Of a DNA stretch of 32,879 nucleotides, positions 1 through 5,509 are shown in pieces; position 1 is the first letter of the stretch; each line of letters opens with the position of its first letter. Under the pieces are notes generated by a model, which was not told the DNA's origin, did not search any database, and worked only from the letters and a program-made list of their open reading frames with translations. Position numbers and translations under genes: made by a program. The stretch comes from a virus. The stretch is from positions 1 through 32,879 of IMG/VR virus record IMGVR_UViG_3300007280_000068; one strand, given 5' to 3'.

Positions 1-222
1 CACCCCATAGAAGCGCGTAAAAACAAGCTAGGAGCGCATACCACTGGTAAGGCGGTCGATATACTAGCTAACGGAGAAAAGGCGTTAGAGATCATTAGGG
101 TAGCTCAGAAGCATGGTATTAAGCGCATCGGTATACAGCAGAAAGGTGGCGGCAGATTTATTCACCTAGATGCGTGTACTGAAGAAGATGGATTCCCTAC
201 CCCTGCTATCTGGTCGTATTAG
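1..222 (+). CDS. M15-family peptidase endolysin, C-terminal part
   Basis: This frame is open from the first base and ends at TAG 220-222, giving 73 residues of a gene whose start lies outside the window. Visible residues match the zinc site of M15A D-Ala-D-Ala carboxypeptidase-like endolysins: GAHTTGKAVDI supplies His13 and Asp20, and RFIHLDA supplies His55. The TPAIWSY ending is also typical of the family. The enzyme would cut peptidoglycan cross-bridges at the end of infection. The family is usually about 120-150 residues, so roughly half is missing. A terminator follows 25 bp downstream, making this the last gene of a late operon. The holin at the far right edge of the window is its probable partner. 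Confidence 0.85.
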   Translation, partial: HPIEARKNKLGAHTTGKAVDILANGEKALEIIRVAQKHGIKRIGIQQKGGGRFIHLDACTEEDGFPTPAIWSY

Positions 223-247
223 TTCCACATAGAACATATAACGAATC

Positions 248-274
248 GCCCTGCCTGTCGCGGGGCTTTTTTTT
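248..274 (+). terminator. intrinsic terminator after the endolysin
   Basis: A 7-bp stem (GCCCTGC 248-254 with GCGGGGC 260-266, one T:G wobble) closes a 5-nt loop and is followed directly by eight T residues (267-274). This is a textbook Rho-independent terminator. It separates the late lysis gene from the first early promoter, whose -35 box begins 22 bp further on. Confidence 0.93.
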
Positions 275-283
275 ACATATTAA

Positions 284-348
284 TTAACAAAAGTGTTGAC
301 TCTGCCTTTGAGAGGGTGTACTGTAGCACCTCAATCAATCAAAAAAGG
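284..348 (+). promoter_or_regulatory. early promoter/leader module, copy 1
   Basis: Order: TTAACAAA box (284-291), 4-bp gap, -35 TTGACT (296-301), 17-bp spacer, -10 TACTGT (319-324), then a 24-nt leader containing CCTCAATCAATC and ending in an AAAAAAGG ribosome-binding stretch (to 348). Copies 2 and 3 (1136-1200, 7588-7652) have the same elements at the same offsets over exactly 65 bp. The arrangement matches a sigma70-type promoter. The shared upstream box and leader suggest common phage control. Confidence 0.85.
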
Positions 349-358
349 TAATAAACGT

Positions 359-670
359 ATGACAGACTTTAACTACAGTGAGTATTCAATCGAGGTTCTT
401 GAGAACGCTATTCAGAATGCTAAAGATGCAATCAAAAGAATTGAATCTACCGCGAAGCGTTACAACCGCAATCTTACCTTGCACAACGGCAGGGGCTATT
501 CAAATGAAAAGAAGGCGTATTTTGAAAGCTACATCAAATATGTGCCTACTTTGATCGCAGGCCGTGAAGCTGAGATTGCAGAGTGCAAGGCAGAGATCGC
601 AAGCAGAGTTTTCGACAGAGAAGTAAGTAAGAAATATTTAAAAGAGTTTTTTGAAGCATTAGGCAAATAA
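359..670 (+). CDS. early phage protein of unknown function
   Basis: The product is 103 residues and I do not recognise it. It is rich in Lys, Glu and Ala, with long predicted helices (for example ENAIQNAKDAIKRIES and EAEIAECKAEIASR), so a helical bundle or coiled coil is likely. The ATG at 359 is chosen because it sits 10 nt after the AAGG of the leader. An upstream in-frame GTG at 293 would lie before the promoter -35 box. It is the first gene behind promoter copy 1 and is followed by a GC hairpin and then the gene at 712, probably on one transcript. It is probably expressed immediately after infection, by analogy with other phage first genes. Confidence 0.75.
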   Translation: MTDFNYSEYSIEVLENAIQNAKDAIKRIESTAKRYNRNLTLHNGRGYSNEKKAYFESYIKYVPTLIAGREAEIAECKAEIASRVFDREVSKKYLKEFFEALGK

Positions 671-677
671 TCTAACC

Positions 678-693
678 GCCCCCGCGAGGGGGC
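678..693 (+). other. GC hairpin with GCGA (GNRA) tetraloop, no U-tract
   Basis: GCCCCC (678-683) and GGGGGC (688-693) form a perfect 6-bp stem closed by GCGA, a GNRA tetraloop. The sequence downstream is AACTAAG, so it is not a normal intrinsic terminator. The same hairpin, with the same AACC 5' flank, is found at 1439-1454. A variant lies at 8300-8315. Each follows the first gene behind an early promoter module. Confidence 0.75.
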
Positions 694-711
694 AACTAAG
701 GGGAAATAAAA

Positions 712-1080
712 ATGGCTAAATTAGTAATCAATACTCAGTTGCAAGAAAACTACGGGGCGCACACTTGGTTGGGTGATGGCGAATGTCCGCAATACTGGAA
801 GTTCAAGGGCGGTAATACATACGTTATGGAAAACCTTTCTGACGCTTGCGTTAAAAGAATCCTAGAGAACGGTATTCCTACGCTTGATAAAATCATTACA
901 AAGCGCGATGACTACTGGGCAGAATATATTCTAGATTGGTCAATACAAGATGATGACAAGGTGGTCTGTGAAGAATGGGAGTCGCCTTGTCTTTTAGAGT
1001 TCACCGATGGTAAGTGGATGTTTGAATATACAAACCACTGGGGCAGAACCAGTAAATTCGAACTGGGTACTACCATCTAA
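712..1080 (+). CDS. conserved early phage protein of unknown function
   Basis: The product is 122 residues, acidic and rich in Trp and Tyr. It opens with LVINTQLQENYGAH and continues with ECPQYWKFKGGNTYV. I recall similar small proteins in other aquatic phages but know no function for them. The start is fixed by AAGGGGAAATAAAA just before ATG 712. It is the second gene of the first early unit and is followed after 22 bp by a strong terminator. There is no signal peptide or membrane segment. The high aromatic content suggests a compact beta-rich fold, which is only an impression. Confidence 0.78.
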   Translation: MAKLVINTQLQENYGAHTWLGDGECPQYWKFKGGNTYVMENLSDACVKRILENGIPTLDKIITKRDDYWAEYILDWSIQDDDKVVCEEWESPCLLEFTDGKWMFEYTNHWGRTSKFELGTTI

Positions 1081-1102
1081 CAAATCTCCCCTGCAATCCT
1101 TT

Positions 1103-1126
1103 GCCCCTTAACAGGGGCTTTTTTTT
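1103..1126 (+). terminator. intrinsic terminator ending early unit 1
   Basis: GCCCCT (1103-1108) pairs with AGGGGC (1113-1118) around a TAAC loop, followed by eight T residues (1119-1126). It is a strong Rho-independent terminator placed 22 bp after the previous stop codon and 10 bp before promoter copy 2. Confidence 0.92.
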
Positions 1127-1135
1127 GCCTATTAA

Positions 1136-1200
1136 TAAACAGAAGTGTTGACAATAGGGTTGAGATAGCCTAGTATCTAACTTCAATCAATTAATAAAGG
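1136..1200 (+). promoter_or_regulatory. early promoter/leader module, copy 2
   Basis: Order: TAAACAGA box (1136-1143), 4-bp gap, -35 TTGACA (1148-1153, perfect consensus), 17-bp spacer, -10 TAGTAT (1171-1176), and a 24-nt leader with TTCAATCAATTAATAAAGG ending at 1200. Every element is at the same offset as in copies 1 and 3. Confidence 0.88.
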
Positions 1201-1209
1201 CGAAACAAA

Positions 1210-1431
1210 ATGACAACACTTACCATGAAAGAAGTTAAAGAGTTTTTAGACAACAATCCTACCTTTATGGATATGGATAAAAAAATAAAAATTGTTGAGC
1301 AGTCACAACTTCCTGAACAGGAAAAAAAGCAAGTGTTATTGCGATTAGCGTGGGATCGCGCAGAACGCAGAGATTACTTCAAAGCATACAAAGAGTTGCA
1401 AAAAAGAAATAGAGAAGTTTTTGCCAAGTAA
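1210..1431 (+). CDS. small charged early protein, unknown
   Basis: The product is 73 residues with a very high content of Lys, Glu, Arg and Gln, predicted almost entirely helical. I recognise no family. The start ATG 1210 follows the AAAGG of the leader by 9 nt. As the first gene behind promoter copy 2, it heads the unit that carries the recombination genes. Its 3' end is followed by the second copy of the GNRA hairpin. Small charged first genes like this often modify host proteins in other phages, but nothing in this sequence shows that here. Confidence 0.72.
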   Translation: MTTLTMKEVKEFLDNNPTFMDMDKKIKIVEQSQLPEQEKKQVLLRLAWDRAERRDYFKAYKELQKRNREVFAK

Positions 1432-1438
1432 TTTAACC

Positions 1439-1454
1439 GCCCCCGCGAGGGGGC
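1439..1454 (+). other. GC hairpin with GCGA tetraloop, second copy
   Basis: GCCCCC-GCGA-GGGGGC is identical to 678-693 and shares the AACC 5' flank. It is followed by ATTTGCTGTAGGAGG, so there is no U-tract. It sits between the stop codon at 1431 and the strong ribosome-binding site of the next gene. A role in mRNA end protection or differential expression of the two flanking genes is inferred. Confidence 0.75.
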
Positions 1455-1473
1455 ATTTGCTGTAGGAGGCAAT

Positions 1474-1632
1474 ATGGGAATCAATGATCTAAACGATCTG
1501 GAGCGCGGTGAGTACGACTGCGTTGTAGGTTATCCTGCCCTAGAAGGGCAATCAGATGCTTACTATGTTGGTTATGGTGAGCAGTACGCAAAAGAACAGG
1601 CTATAGGAGGCCGAAACAATGAAGTCAAGTGA
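1474..1632 (+). CDS. 52-residue early protein, unknown
   Basis: A short gene preceded by TAGGAGG, 5 nt before ATG 1474, one of the best ribosome-binding sites in the window. The product is acidic, with the central pattern DAYYVGYGEQYAKEQ, which resembles small phage proteins of unknown function that I have seen elsewhere. Its last 14 bases overlap the start of the Erf gene in another frame, indicating translational coupling with the recombination cassette. No membrane segment or cofactor motif is visible. Confidence 0.7.
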   Translation: MGINDLNDLERGEYDCVVGYPALEGQSDAYYVGYGEQYAKEQAIGGRNNEVK

Positions 1633-2182
1633 TGCAATCAATGAACTGGCAAATGCACTCTGCAATGCCCAATCTCAAATGGGGGGTGCTGTTAAAGACA
1701 GTGCCAACCCTTTCTTTAAATCTAGCTACGCTGATCTAACGTCAGTAATTAAGGCCATCAAGCAACCCTTTGCTGATAATGGTTTAAGCTATACGCAATT
1801 CCCTGTAAGCAATGAAAATGGTGTCGGTGTATCTACCCGCCTGATGCACGTTTCTGGTCAATGGCTAGAAATGGAATACACCCTGCCGACTGTTAAGAAA
1901 GATCCGCAAGCGTCAGGGTCAGCCATAACGTACGCAAGACGGTACGCTTTGCAATCTATCGCAGGAATACCTACGGCAGATGATGATGCTGAATCTGCAA
2001 TGCTACGGGGCGATGATAAGAAGGTAATTACCGCCTATCAGGTAACAGTGATTGATGATTTACTGGCAGAAACTGGAAGCGACAAAGATAAGTTTTGCAA
2101 GTGGCTGAAGGTTAAGTCGGTAGATCAGATTCTAGATGTTCACTATGGTCGCGCTGTTGCGGCACTAGAGGCTAAGAAGTGA
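1619..2182 (+). CDS. erf: Erf-family single-strand annealing protein
   Basis: The 187-residue product matches the Erf superfamily. The N-terminal part has NPFFKSSYADL. The strongest block is GSAITYARRYALQSIAGI followed by the acidic DDDAE, near residues 101-125. Erf proteins form rings that anneal complementary single strands in phage recombination and genome circularisation, as in P22. The start ATG 1619 has ATAGGAGG upstream. The gene overlaps a nuclease gene (GTGA at 2179) that would produce the single strands, followed by an SSB-like gene, so the three form a compact recombination set. The C-terminal third is variable, as usual for the family. Confidence 0.9.
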   Translation: MKSSDAINELANALCNAQSQMGGAVKDSANPFFKSSYADLTSVIKAIKQPFADNGLSYTQFPVSNENGVGVSTRLMHVSGQWLEMEYTLPTVKKDPQASGSAITYARRYALQSIAGIPTADDDAESAMLRGDDKKVITAYQVTVIDDLLAETGSDKDKFCKWLKVKSVDQILDVHYGRAVAALEAKK

Positions 2183-2778
2183 TTATCCTAGACCACGATC
2201 AGGGTTCACCAGAATGGCTTGCCGCACGATTGGGTAAGCCATCTGCCAGTATGTTTAATAAGCTAATTACGCAAACTGGGAAGCCATCGTCATCTGCTGA
2301 TGGGTATATCAATGAGCTAATCGCAGAACGCCTTACGGGTAAATCTGAACCGTTTCACGTCACCGAATGGATGGAGAGAGGCACAGCATTAGAACCAGAA
2401 GCCAGAGAGTCATATGAGTTTATTTCTGGCAATGAGGTTATTGAAACTGGATTCATTCTTGATACTAGCTTCCAGTTTGGCTGTTCTCCAGATGGGTTGA
2501 TACTGGACAAGGGCGGCTTAGAGATAAAATGCCCTGCCCCTAGAACAATGGTCAGCTACCTACGCGATCCGCAAGTAGGCGTTAAGAAATACTGGCAACA
2601 AATCCAAGGTTGTATGTGGATTACCAGACGGGGGTGGTGGGACTTCTTTGCTTACCATCCTGAAATGCCGCACGTTATTGTGCGGGTTGAGCGCGATGAC
2701 AAATATATCGCAAAACTAGCCGCAGAAGTTGACAACGCTGTGGCTCAAATTTTAAACCAAGTGGAGTTACTAAAATGA
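2179..2778 (+). CDS. YqaJ / lambda-exonuclease-like recombination nuclease
   Basis: The 199-residue product has the fold signature of YqaJ-type viral recombinases. The N-terminus has GSPEWLAARLGKPSAS, the middle has ERGTALEPEARE, and the PD-(D/E)xK site is CSPDGLI followed by LEIKCP (near residues 97-114). A downstream YWQQIQGCMW helix completes the family pattern. It would resect double-stranded DNA ends to give 3' tails for Erf. It starts with GTG, overlapping the erf stop as GTGA, so it is translationally coupled. The length is close to the usual 200-230 residues and the key D, E and K are present. Confidence 0.9.
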   Translation: MIILDHDQGSPEWLAARLGKPSASMFNKLITQTGKPSSSADGYINELIAERLTGKSEPFHVTEWMERGTALEPEARESYEFISGNEVIETGFILDTSFQFGCSPDGLILDKGGLEIKCPAPRTMVSYLRDPQVGVKKYWQQIQGCMWITRRGWWDFFAYHPEMPHVIVRVERDDKYIAKLAAEVDNAVAQILNQVELLK

Positions 2779-3074
2779 AAGTAGGAATCGGATTAAACAT
2801 TAATTTAAGCAAGTTGGATAAATCGCGTTTCGTCACGGGTAAAAACGGCACTTATGCTGATCTAACCGTATTCGTTGATGTTCACGAAAAAGACCAGTAC
2901 GGCAACAGTGGCGGCATCAAGATGGCCTTAAAAGAAGGCGAGACAAAAGAAAATACGCAGTTAGATTTTGTTGGCAATTCTAAGGTGTTCTGGATTGATG
3001 ACCAATCTGCAAATGTAGTTGAAAAAGCAGGAATTGGTGTTGACCAGTTAGGTGATGATGACGTTCCTTTCTAG
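2775..3074 (+). CDS. SSB-like single-stranded DNA-binding protein
   Basis: The 99-residue product begins KVGIGLNINLSKLDKSR, contains GTYADLTVFVDV and DQYGN, and ends DDDVPF. That acidic-hydrophobic tip resembles the DDDIPF tail bacterial SSB uses to recruit partners. Similar small proteins sit beside recombination genes in other phages and are often annotated as single-strand binding proteins. The ATG overlaps the nuclease stop (ATGA at 2775), so it completes the Erf-nuclease-SSB unit. The fold assignment rests on context and the C-terminal tip, because I cannot see the OB fold directly. Confidence 0.7.
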   Translation: MKVGIGLNINLSKLDKSRFVTGKNGTYADLTVFVDVHEKDQYGNSGGIKMALKEGETKENTQLDFVGNSKVFWIDDQSANVVEKAGIGVDQLGDDDVPF

Positions 3075-3077
3075 GGT

Positions 3078-3101
3078 AAAAAAGCCCCCCTTTCGGGGGG
3101 C
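3078..3101 (-). terminator. intrinsic terminator oriented for minus-strand transcription
   Basis: GCCCCCC (3084-3090) and GGGGGGC (3095-3101) form a perfect 7-bp stem. On the + strand the run of six A (3078-3083) is upstream and nothing T-rich follows. On the minus strand the order is stem, GAAA (GNRA) loop, stem, then TTTTTT, a canonical terminator. No minus-strand gene is evident, so it may stop antisense transcription from the gap at 3375-3734. Alternatively it may act only as a 3' hairpin for the SSB-like gene. Confidence 0.6.
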
Positions 3102-3116
3102 AAACCATAGGAGGTT

Positions 3117-3135
3117 GTGAGTCGGGGGAACTCAC
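3117..3135 (+). promoter_or_regulatory. inverted repeat upstream of the XRE regulator gene
   Basis: GTGAGT (3117-3122) and ACTCAC (3130-3135) form a 6-bp inverted repeat around CGGGGGA. A competing pairing of CGGG (3123-3126) with downstream CCCG is also possible. It lies 30 bp before the regulator start codon, so it could be an operator or a leader hairpin. The assignment is by position and symmetry only. Confidence 0.35.
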
Positions 3136-3164
3136 CCGATTAATATAGCATAGGATAATAAAAG

Positions 3165-3374
3165 ATGGAAAAGATACACGCAGGAGACTGCCTAAAAACA
3201 GCACAGAAGGCCAAATCTGTAAACAGTAGGCAACTGGCAAAGATTACTGGAACATCGCCTCAACAGGTATTAAGGTGGCGATCCAATGCCAATATGAAGC
3301 TACATACCATGCAATTAATATGCTTGGCTTTGGATATAAGCATTCAGGATTTTATAACATTTAGTTATAAGTAG
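3165..3374 (+). CDS. small XRE-type helix-turn-helix regulator
   Basis: The 69-residue product has a helix-turn-helix of the Cro/C1 type: SRQLAKITGTSPQQVLRW (near residues 21-38) followed by a third helix and the typical LICLALDISIQDFI tail. The size suits a Cro-like protein with no peptidase or oligomerisation domain, so it is not a full lysogeny repressor. ATG 3165 has AGGA about 10 nt upstream. It stands alone between the recombination set and a 360-bp gap carrying repeated TAAACAAA boxes. It is a candidate for binding the similar boxes at the three early promoters (inference). Confidence 0.8.
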   Translation: MEKIHAGDCLKTAQKAKSVNSRQLAKITGTSPQQVLRWRSNANMKLHTMQLICLALDISIQDFITFSYK

Positions 3375-3662
3375 ACTTTTAAGTTTACTTTGTAGGTTTA
3401 ATATTTTAAGGTTTAAAAAGTATTCGGGTGTTTGGATTGGGAATTTGTAACCCAATATCGAGAGTGACCCCTCTATCAGCACCTTTTGTTTAGTTTGACT
3501 GCTGAACAAAAAACAACGATTAATGCGTCTAGGCGCAAGGGCAACGGAACTGCTACTGATTCTAAATACGAATACGATTAAGTCACTAAGTCGCTGTAAG
3601 CCCTTAGATTTGTAAATTATGCTTTGTTAGGTGTAAAGGGTTGGATCATCTTGAAGAAAGTT

Positions 3663-3681
3663 TAAACAAAGTATAAACAAA
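3663..3681 (+). repeat. tandem TAAACAAA boxes
   Basis: TAAACAAA occurs at 3663-3670 and 3674-3681, an 11-bp offset (about one helical turn), with an inverted copy at 3485-3492. Variants TTAACAAA, TAAACAGA and TTAACAAA lie exactly 4 bp before the -35 boxes of the three early promoters. Same-face spacing suits cooperative protein binding. Confidence 0.5.
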
Positions 3682-3700
3682 AATAATTTATTAATTAACT

Positions 3701-3720
3701 TGGTGAGGCTTGCCGAACCA
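3701..3720 (+). promoter_or_regulatory. leader hairpin with tandem G.A pairs and CUUG loop
   Basis: Read as RNA, TGGT pairs with ACCA, then the two strands oppose GA with GA (tandem sheared G.A possible). GG then pairs with CC, closed by CTTG, a known stable tetraloop. The 20-nt element is fully symmetric and ends directly at the TAGGAG ribosome-binding site of the gene at 3735. It could be a protein- or RNA-binding leader element controlling that gene. Confidence 0.45.
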
Positions 3721-3734
3721 TAGGAGTAAAGAGA

Positions 3735-4025
3735 ATGAATATAAGTCATAAGGAGGTTGCTGATCTTGTTGGCATGAATGAACAAGAATTCATCAACTGG
3801 ACTCAACAGTTTAAATCTACATTCATTGAATACGTTGACCATAATGGAAACACGGGTGTTGTATACACTGATGGCGATGATGGTTTTATGCTTTTTGAGA
3901 ATGAGTGCGATATTTTTGAAAGCGAAGGCACTAGGGTAACAATAGGTGGCCGTTACTGTGATATTGATTATTCTTCAATGACAAAAATTATTTCTATATT
4001 GTTAGAACAGGAGGCAGTGCAATGA
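3735..4025 (+). CDS. acidic phage protein of unknown function
   Basis: The product is 96 residues and strongly acidic, with a central YTDGDDGFMLFENECDIFESEG stretch. The N-terminal ISHKEVADLVGMNEQEFINW could form a degenerate helix-turn-helix, but this is weak. The start is set by TAGGAG 8 nt before ATG 3735. It is the first gene of the replication block and overlaps the next gene by 4 bp (ATGA at 4022). Its upstream leader contains the symmetric hairpin at 3701-3720. The acidic surface is compatible with a DNA mimic or a protein-binding role, but no function is assigned. Confidence 0.7.
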   Translation: MNISHKEVADLVGMNEQEFINWTQQFKSTFIEYVDHNGNTGVVYTDGDDGFMLFENECDIFESEGTRVTIGGRYCDIDYSSMTKIISILLEQEAVQ

Positions 4026-4360
4026 AAACTAGACTTGATGAATTAAAAGAACAGGCTGAAAGGTTTCACAATGACCACCCTGAAGTTTGGGAAAAGTTTG
4101 TTTTGTTTACGTTTGACAGAATGAAGAAAGGCTACAAAAATTATTCTGTATACAGCATCATGGAAAGAATCAGGTGGGAAATGGATGGTGGTGGTGATGG
4201 TGTTTTTGAGTTTAAGATCAACAACAACATTACGCCTTTTTACGCTAGGTGGTTTATGGGGATGTACCCTGAACACTCTGGCTTTTTTCGCATTAGAGAG
4301 CAAAAAAGTTTATCTAAACCTGCAACTGGGATGGATGCAACTCCATCAATGGTGAACTAA
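4022..4360 (+). CDS. conserved phage protein of unknown function
   Basis: The product is 112 residues. It contains FHNDHPEVWEKFVLFTFDRMKKG, then ERIRWEMD, then FKINNNITPFYARWFMGMYPEHSGFFRIR. That order of motifs recurs in proteins carried by many tailed phages, for which I know no established function. ATG 4022 overlaps the previous stop and is preceded by CAGGAGG. It ends directly before the next ATG (4361), so it belongs to a tightly coupled replication-region operon. No metal-binding or nucleotide-binding motif is visible. Confidence 0.75.
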   Translation: MKTRLDELKEQAERFHNDHPEVWEKFVLFTFDRMKKGYKNYSVYSIMERIRWEMDGGGDGVFEFKINNNITPFYARWFMGMYPEHSGFFRIREQKSLSKPATGMDATPSMVN

Positions 4361-4732
4361 ATGTTATTGAATACTAAAGAAGATTGGCAACCAGAAGAAA
4401 GTGACATCATTGCATGGCAGAGAGCATACCCTGCTATTAATGTGCATCAGGAACTGGCCGCTATGGAGTCATGGCTAGACGCTAACCCAACTAGGCGCAA
4501 AACTGCCAAGGGTATAAAGCGATTTGTTAATTCATGGTTAGCAAGAGCGCAGGATAAAGGTGGTTCGCCACAAGCTAAGTCAAAGACAAAAAGCAATTCT
4601 ATTCGCAACAAATCCATTGATATGCAACTCACAGATATTTCGTGGCTAGACGGTGATGATTACGAAATGATGAAAAAGTATTATCTGGAGACTCGCGGAT
4701 TCTTTTATGACGGGGGGCTTATCAATGGCTAA
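4361..4732 (+). CDS. probable replication-associated protein
   Basis: The 123-residue product contains WQRAYPAINVHQELAAMESW, then NPTRRKTAKGIKRFVNSWLAR. This pattern (aromatic helix, WL.aNP..RKT..G..RF...WL) occurs in phage replication proteins and primosome partners near their C-termini. Here it is followed by a basic linker and an acidic C-terminus. A helicase loader or replisome organiser role is inferred from that resemblance and from the location before NinB and the phosphoesterase. It has no ATPase motif, so it is not a DnaC-type loader by itself. ATG 4361 immediately follows the previous stop codon. Confidence 0.5.
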   Translation: MLLNTKEDWQPEESDIIAWQRAYPAINVHQELAAMESWLDANPTRRKTAKGIKRFVNSWLARAQDKGGSPQAKSKTKSNSIRNKSIDMQLTDISWLDGDDYEMMKKYYLETRGFFYDGGLING

Positions 4733-5066
4733 CAAATACAGGCCGAATCTAATTCCCTTTAAGGGTGAGCATCCTTACTTCCAAGATGGTGAAGTGTACA
4801 CGTACAGGCAGTACAGCGCGTACACGTACACCAGTTGCCTTGATGGGCGTGGAGTTGGCGCGTCAACCATGAAAGGGCGTTTACAGGGTGAGCAGTTTTG
4901 CACCCCAAGGCATTTACTTTCTATTGCTGACTTTATAGCCACTAGCGAAAAGGTAAAGAAATACAAAGGTTTTTGCAGAGAGAGCCGACTGCGTGTTTTA
5001 AACCAACCAAGGTTAGAAACGAAGTCAGAGAAAATGATGGGTAAGTGGCTAAAAGTTAAATTTTGA
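4725..5066 (+). CDS. phage protein of unknown function, possible DNA-binding
   Basis: The 113-residue product is basic, pI-raising residues dominating the C-terminal half. It has TSCLDGRGVGASTMKGRLQG followed by FCTPRHLLSIADFIA. The STMKGRL segment resembles the recognition helix of small helix-turn-helix proteins, but I cannot name a family. ATG 4725 is chosen over the in-frame start at 4707 because GGGGGG lies 9-14 nt upstream of it. It overlaps the previous gene by 8 bp. Coupled expression with the replication block is likely. Confidence 0.6.
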   Translation: MANKYRPNLIPFKGEHPYFQDGEVYTYRQYSAYTYTSCLDGRGVGASTMKGRLQGEQFCTPRHLLSIADFIATSEKVKKYKGFCRESRLRVLNQPRLETKSEKMMGKWLKVKF

Positions 5067-5080
5067 CGCAGGGGGATTTT

Positions 5081-5509
5081 GTGAAAATTAACAACCAGAA
5101 AGATGGTGAATCTGCATTACCTTTCTTGATGAAACGGATACAAGAGTGGGACTACACTGTGCCGCTCTGCATCAAGTTAGAAAAGTATGATGATGGCCGA
5201 TCACTAAGCCAGAACGCGCTGTTCCATGTTTGGTGTTCTGAGCTATCGAAAGAATTCATAAAAAAAGTACCCACCGCAACCAAAGAAAATATGAAGCTGA
5301 TGCTAAAGCAAAGGTTTCTAGGCACTTATGACGTTAAGGTTGGCAAGACAGTTATCGAAGGGCAAGTAAAATCATCGTCTAAGCTAACGAAAGGCGAAAT
5401 GGTGTACTTTATGGATAACGTGTATCATTGGGCAAGAGATAACGGGGTATTGCTAAAAGTGCCGCATGATTCGGAATACGCGAGGTTACAAAACCAACAG
5501 GAGCAGTAA
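5081..5509 (+). CDS. ninB: NinB-family recombination protein
   Basis: The 142-residue product follows the NinB pattern: an IKLEKYDDGRSLSQNALFHVWCSELS block (near residues 32-57), a central TKENMKLMLKQRF helix, then SSKLTKGEMVYFMDNVYHWARDNGV at the end. In lambda, NinB (Orf) binds single-stranded DNA and helps load annealing proteins in place of RecFOR. Here it would assist Erf. The GTG at 5081 is preferred over TTG 5063 because AGGGGGA precedes it at good spacing. The length agrees with lambda NinB (146 residues). Confidence 0.8.
   Translation: MKINNQKDGESALPFLMKRIQEWDYTVPLCIKLEKYDDGRSLSQNALFHVWCSELSKEFIKKVPTATKENMKLMLKQRFLGTYDVKVGKTVIEGQVKSSSKLTKGEMVYFMDNVYHWARDNGVLLKVPHDSEYARLQNQQEQ

Larger units (their letters stand above)
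3375..3734. other. 360-bp non-coding, AT-rich regulatory-looking gap
   Basis: No convincing gene is present. The stretch holds two direct TAAACAAA boxes 11 bp apart (3663-3670, 3674-3681), an inverted copy TTTGTTTA (3485-3492), and an AT-rich tract up to 3700. A symmetric hairpin lies just before the next gene. An open frame at 3468-3581 reads like coding sequence near its end (TAEQKTTINASRRKG) but has no ribosome-binding site or ATG, so it could be a gene remnant. The AT-rich, repeat-bearing character would suit a replication origin or operator cluster. Neither is proven. Confidence 0.5.

Noticed and set aside
293-358. Upstream GTG start for the gene at 359
   Set aside because: It would overlap the promoter -35 and -10 boxes and precede the leader ribosome site. 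The similar PQSI-KGN translation seen here and at 7600 is only the conserved leader DNA read as protein.
2980-3509. Minus-strand open frames at 2980-3240 and 3315-3509
   Set aside because: They lie opposite coding sequence or in the AT-rich gap and have no ribosome site. The second starts with TTG. Neither looks like a real protein.
3468-3581. Plus-strand open frame with TAEQKTTINASRRKG
   Set aside because: It has coding-like composition but no ATG, GTG or ribosome site, and is short. It is kept only as a possible gene remnant.
3651-3677. TTGAAG and TATAAA as a promoter for the 3735 gene
   Set aside because: The spacer is only 15 bp and the -35 is poor. It is possible but not supported enough to list.
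3627-3842. Minus-strand frame across the 3735 gene start
   Set aside because: It overlaps a well-supported plus-strand start with a good ribosome site, and the product has no recognisable pattern.
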